A stretch of 64,000 nt of DNA from Acidobacteriota bacterium (GCA_002730525.1 PCAK01000033.1:1-64000), one strand, 5' to 3'. Shown: positions 50,424 through 59,944, numbered from the stretch's first letter. The notes: generated from the letters alone by a model not told the origin. A program made the numbers and translations.

Positions 50424-51566
50424 CTACGGCCCGAGCCGCGAACCCAGCGCGACACCGACGAATGTCGCAGTCGCGTAGCCGAGCGTGCCGCAGAGGATGG
50501 CCGGAATCACGAGCCCGTGCCAGCCGCGGGCCGTTGCCATCGCCGCCGCCGTCGTCGGCCCACCGGCGTTGGCGTTCGAGGCGACGACGATCTCCGCGAG
50601 ATCGAGCCTGAGTACCGCGCCAGCCACCAGCAGGAACAGGAGGTGCACACTCAGGATGACCGCCGCGAACACGAAGAGCGAGGGGCCGGTGCGGGCGACG
50701 ACGGCGATGTTGGCGCTCGCACCGATCGTCGCGAAGAAGAGTTGCATCATCACCGTGCCCAGTTCCTGCGCTCCGCCCAGGCGTCCGAGGCGGGACGGCA
50801 ACGTGGTCGCGGCAGCGACCGCGACCGCGGTCAGAAGCAGAATGCCGCCGCCGTCCCAGCCGAACGCGGATGCCACGGTGTATCCGAGGCCGCAGCAGAC
50901 CGCCGCGATAGCGAGCGATGTCATCATGCTGGGGACCGTGATCGGATCGGTGGCGTCGGCCGTGACGGCGGCAGGCGCGCCCGCGGCGTGGCGCTCGGGG
51001 TACCATCGTCGCAGCGCCGCCACGGACGGCAGCGTGAAGAGCACGAGGAAATAGAGCGTCATCACCAGGTTGTCCGCCGCCACCCCGGCCGTGAGCAGGT
51101 CACCCGACCTGAGGCCAAGTGCCTCGGCGGCGCCGGCGTAGTTCACCGATCCGCCGATGAACGTGGATGCGAAGATCCCGGCCAGACGCCACCCGTCGTC
51201 TGGGAGTGGCACGAGTGCGAAGGCTAGGAGGGTGCCGAGCACGGTGCCGACGGCGCCGCACCCGAACGCGACGAGCGTCGGTCCCGCCTCGCGGACGATC
51301 CGGCGGAGGTCGGCCTTGAAGAGCAGCAGCGGAATCGCCAGCGGCACGACGTAGCCCCAGACGATGTCGTAGACCGGCGCCGTGACCGGAATCACGTTGA
51401 GGTTCGACAGCGCGAACGTCGAGGCGATCGCGACGATCACGCCGGAGACCCGGGCGCCCCACCGGGTGTACTGCTCGGCCCAGAAGCCGAAGGCGGCAGC
51501 CGAGAGCAGCACTGCCAGGAGTGCCCAGGTGTCGTCGGGAGTGATGAGCGGCATCGAAGGGTTCAA
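50424..51566 (-). CDS. DUF819 family membrane protein (YjcL-like)
   Basis: 380 residues with about ten helices. Family hallmarks are the N-terminal LLSAAAFGFWAEQYTRWGAR, PLAIPLLLFKADLRRIVREA, the conserved STFIGGSVNYAGAAEALGL, AADNLVMTLYFLVLF and, near the end, ASNANAGGPTTAAAMATARG. The internal similarity of the two Gly/Asn-rich segments suggests an inverted repeat fold like transporters. Substrate unknown. Divergent from the M20 peptidase gene. Confidence 0.9.
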   Translation of the reverse strand: MNPSMPLITPDDTWALLAVLLSAAAFGFWAEQYTRWGARVSGVIVAIASTFALSNLNVIPVTAPVYDIVWGYVVPLAIPLLLFKADLRRIVREAGPTLVAFGCGAVGTVLGTLLAFALVPLPDDGWRLAGIFASTFIGGSVNYAGAAEALGLRSGDLLTAGVAADNLVMTLYFLVLFTLPSVAALRRWYPERHAAGAPAAVTADATDPITVPSMMTSLAIAAVCCGLGYTVASAFGWDGGGILLLTAVAVAAATTLPSRLGRLGGAQELGTVMMQLFFATIGASANIAVVARTGPSLFVFAAVILSVHLLFLLVAGAVLRLDLAEIVVASNANAGGPTTAAAMATARGWHGLVIPAILCGTLGYATATFVGVALGSRLGP

Positions 51567-51615
51567 GGCTACGAGGAGTTGGCGGCGCGTGCAACTTCCA
51601 CTGCAGTTCTGGGGT

Positions 51616-51621
51616 TAGAAT
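51616..51621 (+). promoter_or_regulatory. Possible -10 box for the M20 peptidase gene
   Basis: TAGAAT follows GGGGT and lies 21 bases before the ATG. The same GTTAGAAT string precedes the RND gene. No convincing -35 element. Confidence 0.3.
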
Positions 51622-51642
51622 CGGCGTTTCCGAAGGAGACCG

Positions 51643-52812
51643 ATGCCTGTTGACCACGCGCTCGCCGTCAGCCTGCTGCAAGACCTCGTCCGGATCCCGT
51701 CGGTGAATCCCGACCTCGTGCCCGGCGCGCCGGGGGAAGCCGACGTGGCGGCCTACATCGAAGATACGCTGCGGAGATGGGGGCTCACCGTCGACGTCGT
51801 CGAGCCCGCGGCCGGGCGACCGAACGTCGTGGCGACGTTAGAGGGCACCGGCGGCGGCCGGACGCTCCTCTTCAACGGGCATATGGACACGGTGGGTGTC
51901 GAGGGCATGGTGGTGCCGTACTCCGGTGAACTGCGCGCCGGGCGCGTGCATGGCCGGGGAGCGATCGACATGAAGGGATCGCTCGCTGCGACGATGGCGG
52001 CGACCAAGGCCGTCGTCGACGACGGAGCCAGGCTGCGCGGCGACGTTATCTTCACCTACGTCGCCGATGAGGAGTACGCCAGCCTCGGGACCGAACGGAT
52101 CGTGGCCGACATCGCTTTGGAGCGTCTGCCGCGCCCAGACGCCGCCGTGAACACCGAGCCGACCGGTCTACGGGTCGGACTCGGCCACAAGGGATTCACC
52201 TGGGTCGAGGTCGCGACCGAAGGGAAGGCGGCACACGGCTCCCGCCCGGACCTGGGTGTCGACGCCATCGCGCAGATGGGGAAGGTTCTGGTCGAGGTCG
52301 GGCGATGGCAGGCCAGACTCGGGGCCGGCGAGCGGCACCCGCTGCTCGGGCCCGGTTCCGTGCATGCATCGCTCATCGACGGTGGTCGTGAGATGTCGTC
52401 GTATCCCGATCGCTGCACGCTGAAGCTCGAGCGCCGGACCGTGCCACCCGAGACCGCCGACACCGTGGCCGCCGAGGTCGGCGGAATTCTCGACCAGCTC
52501 GCGGCGGCCGACCGGACGTTCGAGGCGTCGTCGACCGTCACGTTCGTGCGCAACCCATGGCAAGCCGACCCCGGTTCCGAGATCGTCAGGACGACCTCCG
52601 CGGCAATCGCCACGGTCACAGAGGCTCCGGCCGAGACGATGACTCAGACCGGCTGGCTCGATTCGGCCCTCCTGGGCGATGCGGGGATCCCCACGGTCAT
52701 CTGCGGCCCGCGCGGCGATGGCCTCCACGCCGTCGACGAGTCGGTCGAGGCGGCGTCGCTCGGGATCTGCGCCGAGATCTACGAGGAGATCATCCGCCAG
52801 TTCTGTGGCTAG
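51643..52812 (+). CDS. M20 family metallopeptidase (ArgE/DapE-like)
   Basis: 389 residues. The zinc-binding pattern is complete: LFNGHMDTVGVEG, VHGRGAIDMKGSLAATM, YVADEEYASLGTE with the catalytic Glu pair, VNTEPTGLRVG, and a late GDGLHAVDESVE. The dimerisation domain contains HGSRPDLGVDAIAQMGKVL. No leader peptide, so it is cytoplasmic. It could be an acetylornithine deacetylase, succinyl-diaminopimelate desuccinylase or general peptidase; the neighbours do not decide. AGGAG precedes the ATG. Confidence 0.92.
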   Translation: MPVDHALAVSLLQDLVRIPSVNPDLVPGAPGEADVAAYIEDTLRRWGLTVDVVEPAAGRPNVVATLEGTGGGRTLLFNGHMDTVGVEGMVVPYSGELRAGRVHGRGAIDMKGSLAATMAATKAVVDDGARLRGDVIFTYVADEEYASLGTERIVADIALERLPRPDAAVNTEPTGLRVGLGHKGFTWVEVATEGKAAHGSRPDLGVDAIAQMGKVLVEVGRWQARLGAGERHPLLGPGSVHASLIDGGREMSSYPDRCTLKLERRTVPPETADTVAAEVGGILDQLAAADRTFEASSTVTFVRNPWQADPGSEIVRTTSAAIATVTEAPAETMTQTGWLDSALLGDAGIPTVICGPRGDGLHAVDESVEAASLGICAEIYEEIIRQFCG

Positions 52813-52857
52813 TACGGTTGGATCGAGAGCGTGGAGGAAGAAGGCCGGGTGCCGATG

Positions 52858-53727
52858 CTAGCTCCCGGTCACGACGTCGAACAGGAGTGCCCAATCGCCG
52901 CCGGTCGTCCGTGACCAGGCCCGGAGGTAGCCGCCCGGTGCCCTGCCCATCGCCCGCGTCGAGCCAAACGTATAGGCCAGGTCCCCCGACCTCGCGATGG
53001 CGGCATCGATCTGCTCCCGCGTGAGACCTTCGGTGTTCGCCAGGTCGGCCAGGGCGTCGCGACCGGCCACGACGGCCCGTCCGTCGCGGTGGGCGCTGGC
53101 GGTCGGGTGGATGTCGTCGCGCGTCGGAGCCGCGGTCCGGTCGAGGGCCCGGAGCGCGTCGAGTCGAGCGTCGACCGCGTCTTCCGAGAGGTCGACGGCC
53201 GCGGCACGTGACGCGAGTGACCCCGCCTCGACCGATGTCGGCCAGTCGAGGTCGCCCGGTGCGGCCGTACCGATGTCGGCGGTGACCCGCCAGGACCCTT
53301 CGATCGTCCGCTGCCACAGCGTGACGTACCGCCCGAACGTCCGAGCGCCACCGGCGTCGGTGCGGCGCCAGACGCCGATGGTCAGCCCAAGGTCACCGGC
53401 TTGTGACAACTCGACCCGCGCCGGCGCCCACTCCAGGGTCACGCCGTCATCGCGCTGCTGCGCGACGGTGTCCCAGCCGTTTACCGGCCCCGGTCGGAAG
53501 ATGACCGCGTCACGCGCCAGGTAGGTGCGAAACGCCGCTCGCGATCCCACTTCGACGGAGGCCGCCGAGAAGCGGCGCTCGGTGTCGACCAGCGAGCGGT
53601 ACCGCCGACCGACCGGCGTCTGCGCCTCGGCGAAGGTGGTGGCGGCCGCTACACCGACGCACGCGATGCCGAGCCAGGCGGTCAGACGCGTCGCGCTCAT
53701 CACCATCGTCGTCGGCATCATCTGCAT
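52858..53727 (-). CDS. Exported protein with two SnoaL-like (NTF2) halves
   Basis: 289 residues. A signal peptide (AWLGIACVGVAAATTFAEAQ) is followed by two NTF2/DUF4440-like segments: one beginning LVDTERRFSAASVEVGSRA and ending SWRVTADIGTAA, the other ending GYLRAWSRTTGGDWALLFDV. Internal ATGs at 53718 and 53706 are possible starts. It resembles two-domain DUF4440 proteins with no known function. It converges with the M20 gene. Confidence 0.82.
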   Translation of the reverse strand: MQMMPTTMVMSATRLTAWLGIACVGVAAATTFAEAQTPVGRRYRSLVDTERRFSAASVEVGSRAAFRTYLARDAVIFRPGPVNGWDTVAQQRDDGVTLEWAPARVELSQAGDLGLTIGVWRRTDAGGARTFGRYVTLWQRTIEGSWRVTADIGTAAPGDLDWPTSVEAGSLASRAAAVDLSEDAVDARLDALRALDRTAAPTRDDIHPTASAHRDGRAVVAGRDALADLANTEGLTREQIDAAIARSGDLAYTFGSTRAMGRAPGGYLRAWSRTTGGDWALLFDVVTGS

Positions 53728-53746
53728 GAATAAGGAAGTCTCCCGA

Positions 53747-54602
53747 TTATGCCTCGGCCCTCGGCCGGCGCGGCAGAAAAACGTACGCGATCGCCAGGCC
53801 GTAGACGAAGTTCGACCAGCCGACCTCGAACATGTGCCAGAAGCGGATCGACGCCGGCATGTAGGGGCTGGGCGCGACGAGCCCGCCGATCCCCCGGATG
53901 AGACAGAGCGCGGCCCCGGCCGTGATGCCGGCTCTCAGCCATCCACCCGGGACGAGCCGAACAAGCGGCAGGGTGATCAGGGCGAACCAGACGCCGTTCA
54001 GGTGCTCCCATTCGAACAGCAGCAGCCCGAGCCGCTGCTGCTCGAGCTGGGCGGTGTAGAAGTCCTGAACGAACGGCCAGATGATGAGACCGGCGGCGAA
54101 GAAGAGCACGAAGTAGATCGCCCCGCTGGCGGGAATTCGCCAGAGCCACTGCAGGTCGGAGAGTTCGAAACCTCCGGTTTGGCCGTGGGCGACCCGCGAC
54201 GACGAGTCCACGCCAAGCATGAGGGCGGCCGATACGGCGAGGAATGTCGACGTGAGAAGAAGCTGCACGATCACGCCGGTGAACCGCACGGCACTCACGT
54301 CGGGCTCGAAGAAGTACGCCGCCTGGGCGTGGGCCGCGAATTGGAGCCCGGCCAGGATGACGAACAAGGCGACGAACAACTGCTCCGTCGGCCCGGGCGC
54401 GCCGGGCGACGAAGGCTAGGGCCCAGACGACGAAGAAGGCACTGACCATCGCCCAGCCGATCCGATTGAGGAGCGGCGACGCCACTGGAGGTGAGCCGAA
54501 CAGCCTGCCGACGAACGGCGCGACCAACAGCTCCTCGATCAGGGCGAAGCCGATGGCGATTGCCACGACGCGGTTCCAGGGCAATCCGAGGGGCTGGGTC
54601 AT
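53747..54602 (-). pseudogene. PadR-linked integral membrane protein with a one-base frameshift
   Basis: From ATG 54602 the frame encodes MTQPLGLPWNRVVAIAIGFA, LIEELLVAPFVGRLFG and a helix FFVVWALAFVARRAR, then is lost near 54385-54400. Another frame continues GPTEQLFVALFVILAGLQFA and five more helices, ending LPRRPRAEA at 53747. The total, 856 bases, is one more than 285 codons, so one extra base (or two missing) in the GCGCCCGGGCCG run explains it. The start overlaps the PadR stop (ATGA), implying coexpression and PadR control. The family is not recognised. Consensus error is likely. Confidence 0.75.
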
Positions 54603-55162
54603 CGCGCCTTCCTCCCGCGACGGCGGTTCCCGAGCCGTCGACGTGCGCGGCGTGCCCAGGCCGCGCGCCCGCGCAGCCCTTCCAGGCCACTTTCGAGTGC
54701 GAGAGTCGCGTGCGAGGTCATCCCCGCGGCGTCCATGAACGGTGCGATCGACTCGACGTAGTCGTCGATGGACGCAGCCATCGTCTTGAGGAACCGGTCG
54801 ACCTGGGCCGGCGGGAGCAAGCTGTCCATCAACGCGAACCGCAGCATCAGTTCCCGTTCCCTGAGCGCGGCGTCTTCGACCGTGACTGGCGGGGAAAGCC
54901 ATCGGCGGAGGGCTTCGCGGCCACGCGAGGTCAGGTGATAGACGCGACGTGGCCGCAGCGAACCCTGTCGTTCGACCGCCCCCCGGATCAGCCCGCCACG
55001 CTCGAGCTTCCGCAGCGCCGGGTACACCGCGCCGGGGCTGCCGCTGTACTGGCGCATCGGCGTCGTCTGGAACGTCTTCATCAGGGCGTAGCCGCTGAGC
55101 GGCGCCTGCTGGATGAGACCCAGGAGCGCGTAGGTGAGGGTCGTCAGGGGGCGGACACTCAT
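54599..55162 (-). CDS. PadR family transcriptional regulator
   Basis: 187 residues. The winged-helix domain opens with LTYALLGLIQQAPLSGYALM, then YSGSPGAVYPALRKLERGGL and RPRRVYHLTSRGREALRRWL, all diagnostic of PadR. The C-terminal dimerisation helices follow, with a basic end (RRARRRLGNRRRGRKAR). Upstream lies an AT-rich palindrome inside an excellent promoter, so it is probably autoregulated. It overlaps the membrane protein gene by four bases, the usual partner of PadR repressors. Confidence 0.92.
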   Translation of the reverse strand: MSVRPLTTLTYALLGLIQQAPLSGYALMKTFQTTPMRQYSGSPGAVYPALRKLERGGLIRGAVERQGSLRPRRVYHLTSRGREALRRWLSPPVTVEDAALRERELMLRFALMDSLLPPAQVDRFLKTMAASIDDYVESIAPFMDAAGMTSHATLALESGLEGLRGRAAWARRARRRLGNRRRGRKAR

Positions 55163-55199
55163 ACGACAAGTAATATTACTAATCGTAATATATTGTCAA
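55163..55199 (-). promoter_or_regulatory. Autoregulated promoter/operator of the PadR operon
   Basis: On the minus strand TTGACA (complement of 55194-55199) is followed after 16-18 bases by AATATT/TATTAC as -10. Between and over them lies the palindrome ATATTAC-N5-GTAATAT (55173-55191). A stretch this AT-rich is unique in the window. A dimeric PadR binding here would block RNA polymerase. Confidence 0.7.
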
Positions 55200-55278
55200 G
55201 ACTCGGCCCTTATTCCCCTCACCGCGGCCTCTCTCCGCTGGGGAGAGGGGGTTTCACCGTGGCAGCGGAGCTAGGCGC

Positions 55279-55746
55279 CTAGTCGCCGACCGTGGCCAGG
55301 CACTCGATCTCGAGCGCCGCGCCCAGGGCCAGACCGGTCGAGCCGAACGCGCTCCGGGCGGGCAGGCGCTCGGGGAAGAACGTGACGTAGACCTCGTTCA
55401 TCGCCGGCCACTGGCTCATGTCCTCCATGAAGACCATGCACTTGACGACGTGGTTCATCGACGACCCGGCGTTCTCGAGGGTCCGGCCGATGTTCTCGAG
55501 CGCCTGTCGCGTCTCGGCCTGCACGCCGCCCTCGGCCAGGCCGCCGCCCGGTCGGTTGCCGAGCATGCCCGAGAGATACAGCATGTCGTCGACCCGGACG
55601 TACGACGAGAACGGGCGGCCCGGGGCGCCGCCGACGTACTCCACATCGGGGCCCGAGCGCTGGGCGCGGGTGGTGAACGAGCCGAGCGCGAAGGCGACGG
55701 CGGCGAGGGCAACGAGCGCAGCGCGGATGGACGTGGGTGAGGTCAT
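55279..55746 (-). CDS. RidA/YjgF family protein with a signal peptide
   Basis: 155 residues. A leader (ALVALAAVAFALGSFTTRAQ) precedes one complete Rid domain: YVRVDDMLYLSGMLGNRPGG, ETRQALENIGRTLENAGSS, NHVVKCMVFMEDMSQWPAMN and LALGAALEIECLATVGD. Where RidA proteins have an active-site Arg (VEVARLP-like), this one reads AFGSTGLALG, so imine deaminase activity is doubtful. Exported Rid proteins are a known but little-studied branch. Confidence 0.85.
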   Translation of the reverse strand: MTSPTSIRAALVALAAVAFALGSFTTRAQRSGPDVEYVGGAPGRPFSSYVRVDDMLYLSGMLGNRPGGGLAEGGVQAETRQALENIGRTLENAGSSMNHVVKCMVFMEDMSQWPAMNEVYVTFFPERLPARSAFGSTGLALGAALEIECLATVGD

Positions 55747-55934
55747 GATGGTGGTGGCTCCTTCTGGAAAACCTTCGGAAGATCTTTGTCCGGGCGACCC
55801 CGGCGGTCGTCCCGCAGGGGTATCAAACGTCAGGCACGGGTCCAGATCAAGCTAGTCCGGCCGTCGGCGAACCGTTCGCCCGCAACCTGCGTCCTTCTAG
55901 GGGAGAGGTCAACCGGCCGGGTCGGCCGTACTGT

Positions 55935-55940
55935 TAGAAT
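55935..55940 (+). promoter_or_regulatory. Extended -10 promoter candidate for the RND gene
   Basis: TAGAAT with an upstream TGT (TG at 55932-55933) fits an extended -10 element, 57 bases before the ATG. No good -35, which extended -10 promoters can do without. Confidence 0.35.
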
Positions 55941-55997
55941 GCAAAGAGTTTCCACCTTCCCCACGGGTCTCGGTAGTCGGTCGAAAGATTCAGGTTC

Positions 55998-58900
55998 ATG
56001 AAGGTCATTCAAGACGCGGTGCGCTATCCGGTCACGACGGCAGTCGGCGTGATCCTGCTGGTGATGTTCGGCCTCATCTCGCTGTTTGGGCTACCGGTGC
56101 AGCTCACCCCAGACATCACGCAGCCGGAAGTGACGGTGATGACGTTCTGGCCGGGTGCGAGTCCGGAGGAGGTCGAGCGCGAGATCATCGACGAGCAGGA
56201 AGAGCAGTTGAAGTCGCTCGAAGGGCTCGAGAAGATGTTCAGTTCGAGCGCCGACAGCGTGGGAACGCTCACGCTGCGGTTCTACGTTGGCATCGACAAG
56301 GACGCGGCGATCCTGCGGGTCGCGAATCGCCTCGACCAGGTGCCCAGCTACCCGGACGACGTCGACAAACCGGTCATCTCGTCACAGGGTCTTCGGCCGG
56401 TCGCCTCGGCCTACTTCGCGCTCGAGCCGCTGCCCGAGGACGGCTTCGAAGGGGACATTTCGACGCTCTGGGACCTGGCGGACGACTTCATCAAACCCGA
56501 GTTCGAGCGGATCCCAGGCGTGGCGTCGTCGCAGATCTTCGGCGGACGCGAGCAGGAGTTGCAGGTCATCGTCGACCCGGCGAAGCTCGCCGCGCGGCAG
56601 ATCACGATGAACGAACTGGGCGCCGCGCTCGACCGCGAGAACCGGAACTACAGCGGCGGCGATTTCTACGAAGGGAAGCGGCGATACATCGTCAGGACGG
56701 TCGGCGAGTATCAGTCACCCGAGGACGTCAACAACATCGTCGTCGCGGTGCGGGGCGGCGTGCCGGTCTATCTGCGGGACGTGGGCGAAGCATCGCTCGG
56801 CTATCGCAAGGCCGCCGACCGGGTCTTCGGGATGAACGGCCAGGTGCTCGTGCTTCCCGTGATGAAGCAGCCGGGCGCGAACGTGCTGGACATCATGGAT
56901 GAGCTCCAGCTCACCGTCGAGCGGTTGAACGAGGCGCGGCTCGCGCCGCTCGGCCTTCAACTCGTTCAGGTTTACGACGAGACCGTCTACGTGCGCAGTG
57001 CGATCAGCCTCGTCCAGAGCAGCCTGCTGGTCGGCGCGTCGCTGGCGATCGTCGTCCTCCTGCTGTTCCTCCGGAGCGTCACGAGCACACTCATCATCGC
57101 CGTGGCGATTCCGACCAGCCTGATCGGCACGTTTCTCATGATGTCGTGGCTGGGTCGGACGCTGAACGTCATCAGCCTGGCGGGGCTCGCCTTCGCGGTC
57201 GGCATGGCGGTCGACAACTCGATCGTCGTCCTGGAGAACATTTATCGTCACCGGCAGATAGGCAAGTCTCGGAGCGTCGCGGCCGTCGATGGCGCGAAGG
57301 AGGTCTGGGGCGCCGTCCTCGCCAGCACCTTGACGACAATCGCCGTGTTCATACCGATCGCGTTCATCGAGGAGGAAGCCGGGCAGCTCTTCGGTGACAT
57401 CGCCATCGCCATCAGCTGCACGGTCGCGCTCAGCCTCATCGTGGCCATCACCGTCATCCCGAGCCTGTCGGCGAAGATCCTCCATGCCGCGGAGGCCGAC
57501 GAAACCCGGAAGGGGCTGCACAATCTCTGGGGCATGACGCGAATCGCGGGCGGCTTCGCCAACGTGGTCTCCGCCGTGGTCGGCTGGATCATCGGCTCGA
57601 CGGTGCGGCGCGTCGCGATCGTCGTCGTGTTGTTCGCGGCGTCGGTCGGCGGCAGCGCGTGGCTCATGCCGCAGACCGAGTATCTTCCAGTCGGCAACAC
57701 GAACTTCTTGATGGGGATGATGTTGCCGCCGCCCGGCTATAACGTCGACGAGATGACCGACATCTTCCATACCTACGAGGAAGAGTTGAAGCCGCTGTGG
57801 GAAACCGAACCGGGCTCTCCCGAAGCGTTGCAGCAGCCCGGAGGCGGCATCGACCAGTTCTTCTTCGCGGCGGCGCCGTCGTTCGGATTCATGGGGGTCT
57901 CGGCGCGCGATCCGATGCGGGTCCGCGAGCTGGTCCCACCGTTCTTCGCGTTGAACACGGCCGTGCCCGGCGCGATCATCGTGGCGCAGCAGTTCAGCAT
58001 CTTTACGACCGAGGCCGGCGCCGCGCGGGCCATTGACATCGAATTGACGGGCCCGGATCTGGAACGCTTGATCGGCCTCGGCGTCCAGGTCTTCGGCCAG
58101 GTGATGCAGAAGATACCCGGCGCCCAGGCGCAGCCGATTCCCGGCCTCGACCTCGGCAATCCCGAGGTGCGCGTCGTGACCGATCGCCGCCGCGCGGCCG
58201 AAGCGGGACTGTCGAACCGCGAACTAGGGTTTGCCGTGAGCGCGCTCGTCGATGGTGCGAAGGCCAGCGACTACCGGTTCGAAGGGAAGGAAATCGATCT
58301 GCGCTTGATGGCCGAACAGAGCTTCGCGCATCGGACCCACCTGCTCGAGCAGATGCCGATCGCCACCTCCGAGGGTCGAATCATCACGCTCGGCTCGGTC
58401 GCCGAGGTGTCGCAGACGAGTGGGCCCGTCTCGATCGACCATCGGAACCGGGAGCGCGCGATCACGATCCAGGTCTCCCCGGACGAGCGGATGCCGCTCG
58501 AAGCGGCGATGGAGATCGTCGAGAACGAGATCATCGCGCCGCTCCAGGCGTCTGGGCAGATGAGCCGCCTCGAGCACGCTACCCTGGCGGGCAGCGCCGA
58601 CAAGCTGACCCAGACGTTCGATGTGCTGCGGTTCAACTTCCTGCTGGCGATCGTGATCACCTACCTGTTGATGGCGGCGCTCTTCGAGAGCTTCCTCTAT
58701 CCATTCGTCATCATGTTCAGCGTGCCGCTCGCCGCACTCGGGGGCTTCCTCGGCCTCGTGGCCCTCAATGCCTTCGTGGCCTACCAGGCGCTGGACGTGT
58801 TGACGATGCTCGGGTTCGTCGTGCTCGTTGGCACGACCGTGAACAACGCGATCCTCATCGTGCATCAGTCGCTGAACCATATGCGCGAGGAGGGGATGGA

Positions 58901-59171
58901 GCCGAAAGAGGCGATCCGCGAATCGACTCGGACCCGGGTCCGCCCGATCTTCATGACCGTCACGACGACGGTCTTCGCGATGCTTCCGCTCGTGCTGTTC
59001 CCCGGCGCCGGCTCGGAGCTCTACCGGGGGCTGGGCAGCGTCGTCGTCGGCGGCCTGATCGTCTCGACCGTGTTCACGCTCTTCCTCGTCCCGGCCCTGT
59101 TCAGCCTGGTGCTCGATGCCCGGGCGGCGCTCGGCCGCTGGCTCCGTCCGGCGCTGCAGCCCGGCCACTGA
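55998..59171 (+). CDS. RND family efflux transporter permease
   Basis: 1057 residues, full length for the AcrB-like class, with twelve helices in two repeats. Features are the start VGVILLVMFGLISLFGLPVQ and PDITQPEVTVMTFWPGASPE. The TM4 motif GLAFAVGMAVDNSIVVLENI has a single Asp followed by Asn where AcrB has two Asp. Periplasmic porter domains are complete, and LGFVVLVGTTVNNAILIVHQ is the second-half equivalent. No membrane fusion protein or outer-membrane channel gene adjoins it, so partners must be elsewhere. The substrate is unknown. Confidence 0.94.
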   Translation: MKVIQDAVRYPVTTAVGVILLVMFGLISLFGLPVQLTPDITQPEVTVMTFWPGASPEEVEREIIDEQEEQLKSLEGLEKMFSSSADSVGTLTLRFYVGIDKDAAILRVANRLDQVPSYPDDVDKPVISSQGLRPVASAYFALEPLPEDGFEGDISTLWDLADDFIKPEFERIPGVASSQIFGGREQELQVIVDPAKLAARQITMNELGAALDRENRNYSGGDFYEGKRRYIVRTVGEYQSPEDVNNIVVAVRGGVPVYLRDVGEASLGYRKAADRVFGMNGQVLVLPVMKQPGANVLDIMDELQLTVERLNEARLAPLGLQLVQVYDETVYVRSAISLVQSSLLVGASLAIVVLLLFLRSVTSTLIIAVAIPTSLIGTFLMMSWLGRTLNVISLAGLAFAVGMAVDNSIVVLENIYRHRQIGKSRSVAAVDGAKEVWGAVLASTLTTIAVFIPIAFIEEEAGQLFGDIAIAISCTVALSLIVAITVIPSLSAKILHAAEADETRKGLHNLWGMTRIAGGFANVVSAVVGWIIGSTVRRVAIVVVLFAASVGGSAWLMPQTEYLPVGNTNFLMGMMLPPPGYNVDEMTDIFHTYEEELKPLWETEPGSPEALQQPGGGIDQFFFAAAPSFGFMGVSARDPMRVRELVPPFFALNTAVPGAIIVAQQFSIFTTEAGAARAIDIELTGPDLERLIGLGVQVFGQVMQKIPGAQAQPIPGLDLGNPEVRVVTDRRRAAEAGLSNRELGFAVSALVDGAKASDYRFEGKEIDLRLMAEQSFAHRTHLLEQMPIATSEGRIITLGSVAEVSQTSGPVSIDHRNRERAITIQVSPDERMPLEAAMEIVENEIIAPLQASGQMSRLEHATLAGSADKLTQTFDVLRFNFLLAIVITYLLMAALFESFLYPFVIMFSVPLAALGGFLGLVALNAFVAYQALDVLTMLGFVVLVGTTVNNAILIVHQSLNHMREEGMEPKEAIRESTRTRVRPIFMTVTTTVFAMLPLVLFPGAGSELYRGLGSVVVGGLIVSTVFTLFLVPALFSLVLDARAALGRWLRPALQPGH

Positions 59172-59194
59172 ACCGGCGGCGCGAGGTGCTGGCG

Positions 59195-59935
59195 ATGGCC
59201 GTTGTCCTGACCGTCTTGGGCTGTGGCGACGCGTTCGGCAGCGGCGGTCGGTTCCAGACCTGCTTCGCGATCGACGCCGGCGAGACCCGCGTCCTGCTCG
59301 ACTGTGGGGCCTCGTCGCTGGTGGCGATGCGCCAAATCGGCGTCGATCCGCGCACGATCGACGCGATCATCCTGACCCATCTCCACGGCGACCACTTCGG
59401 CGGCCTGCCGTTCTTCATCCTCGACGCGCAGTTTCTCTCGAAGCGCACCGCGCCGCTCACCGTGGCCGGGCCGCCCGGGACCGAGGCGCGCGTCGTGCAG
59501 GCGATGGAGGCGTTCTTCCCCGGTTCGTCCGGCACCACGCGGAAGTTCGAGCTGCGCTTCGTCGAACTGCCAGCGGACGCGCCGACGGCGGTGGGCAAGG
59601 TCGTCGTCACACCCACCGACGTCATTCACGGCAGCGGCGCGCCGGCGTACGCGCTGCGCCTCGAAGTCGACGGTCGGGCGATCGGCTACTCGGGCGATAC
59701 CGAATGGACCGAGGCGCTGTTGCCCGTCGCGCGTGACGCCGACCTCTTCATCTGCGAGGCGTCGGTCTTCGACAAGGCGATCCCGGGCCATATCACCTAC
59801 ACCACGCTCGTCGCGCGGCGCGCGCAACTCGAGTGCCGGCGGCTGCTGCTGACCCACCTGGGGCCCGACGTGCTGGCACGGCTCGACGAGCTCGAGATCG
59901 ACGCCGCGACCGACGGGCAAGTCATCACACTATAG
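59195..59935 (+). CDS. Metallo-beta-lactamase fold hydrolase (RNase Z-like)
   Basis: 246 residues from ATG 59195, with GAGGTG upstream; a GTG at 59186 is possible. The start VLTVLGCGDAFGSGGRFQTC is like RNase Z/PhnP-type members. The metal motif is ILTHLHGDHFGGLPFF, the bridging Asp is in IGYSGDTEWTEALL, and a late LLLTHLGPDV supplies the last His. The exosite of true RNase Z is absent, so a phosphodiesterase or other hydrolase is as likely. GlnRS begins 9 bases later. Confidence 0.9.
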   Translation: MAVVLTVLGCGDAFGSGGRFQTCFAIDAGETRVLLDCGASSLVAMRQIGVDPRTIDAIILTHLHGDHFGGLPFFILDAQFLSKRTAPLTVAGPPGTEARVVQAMEAFFPGSSGTTRKFELRFVELPADAPTAVGKVVVTPTDVIHGSGAPAYALRLEVDGRAIGYSGDTEWTEALLPVARDADLFICEASVFDKAIPGHITYTTLVARRAQLECRRLLLTHLGPDVLARLDELEIDAATDGQVITL

Positions 59936-59944
59936 AATGAGGCC

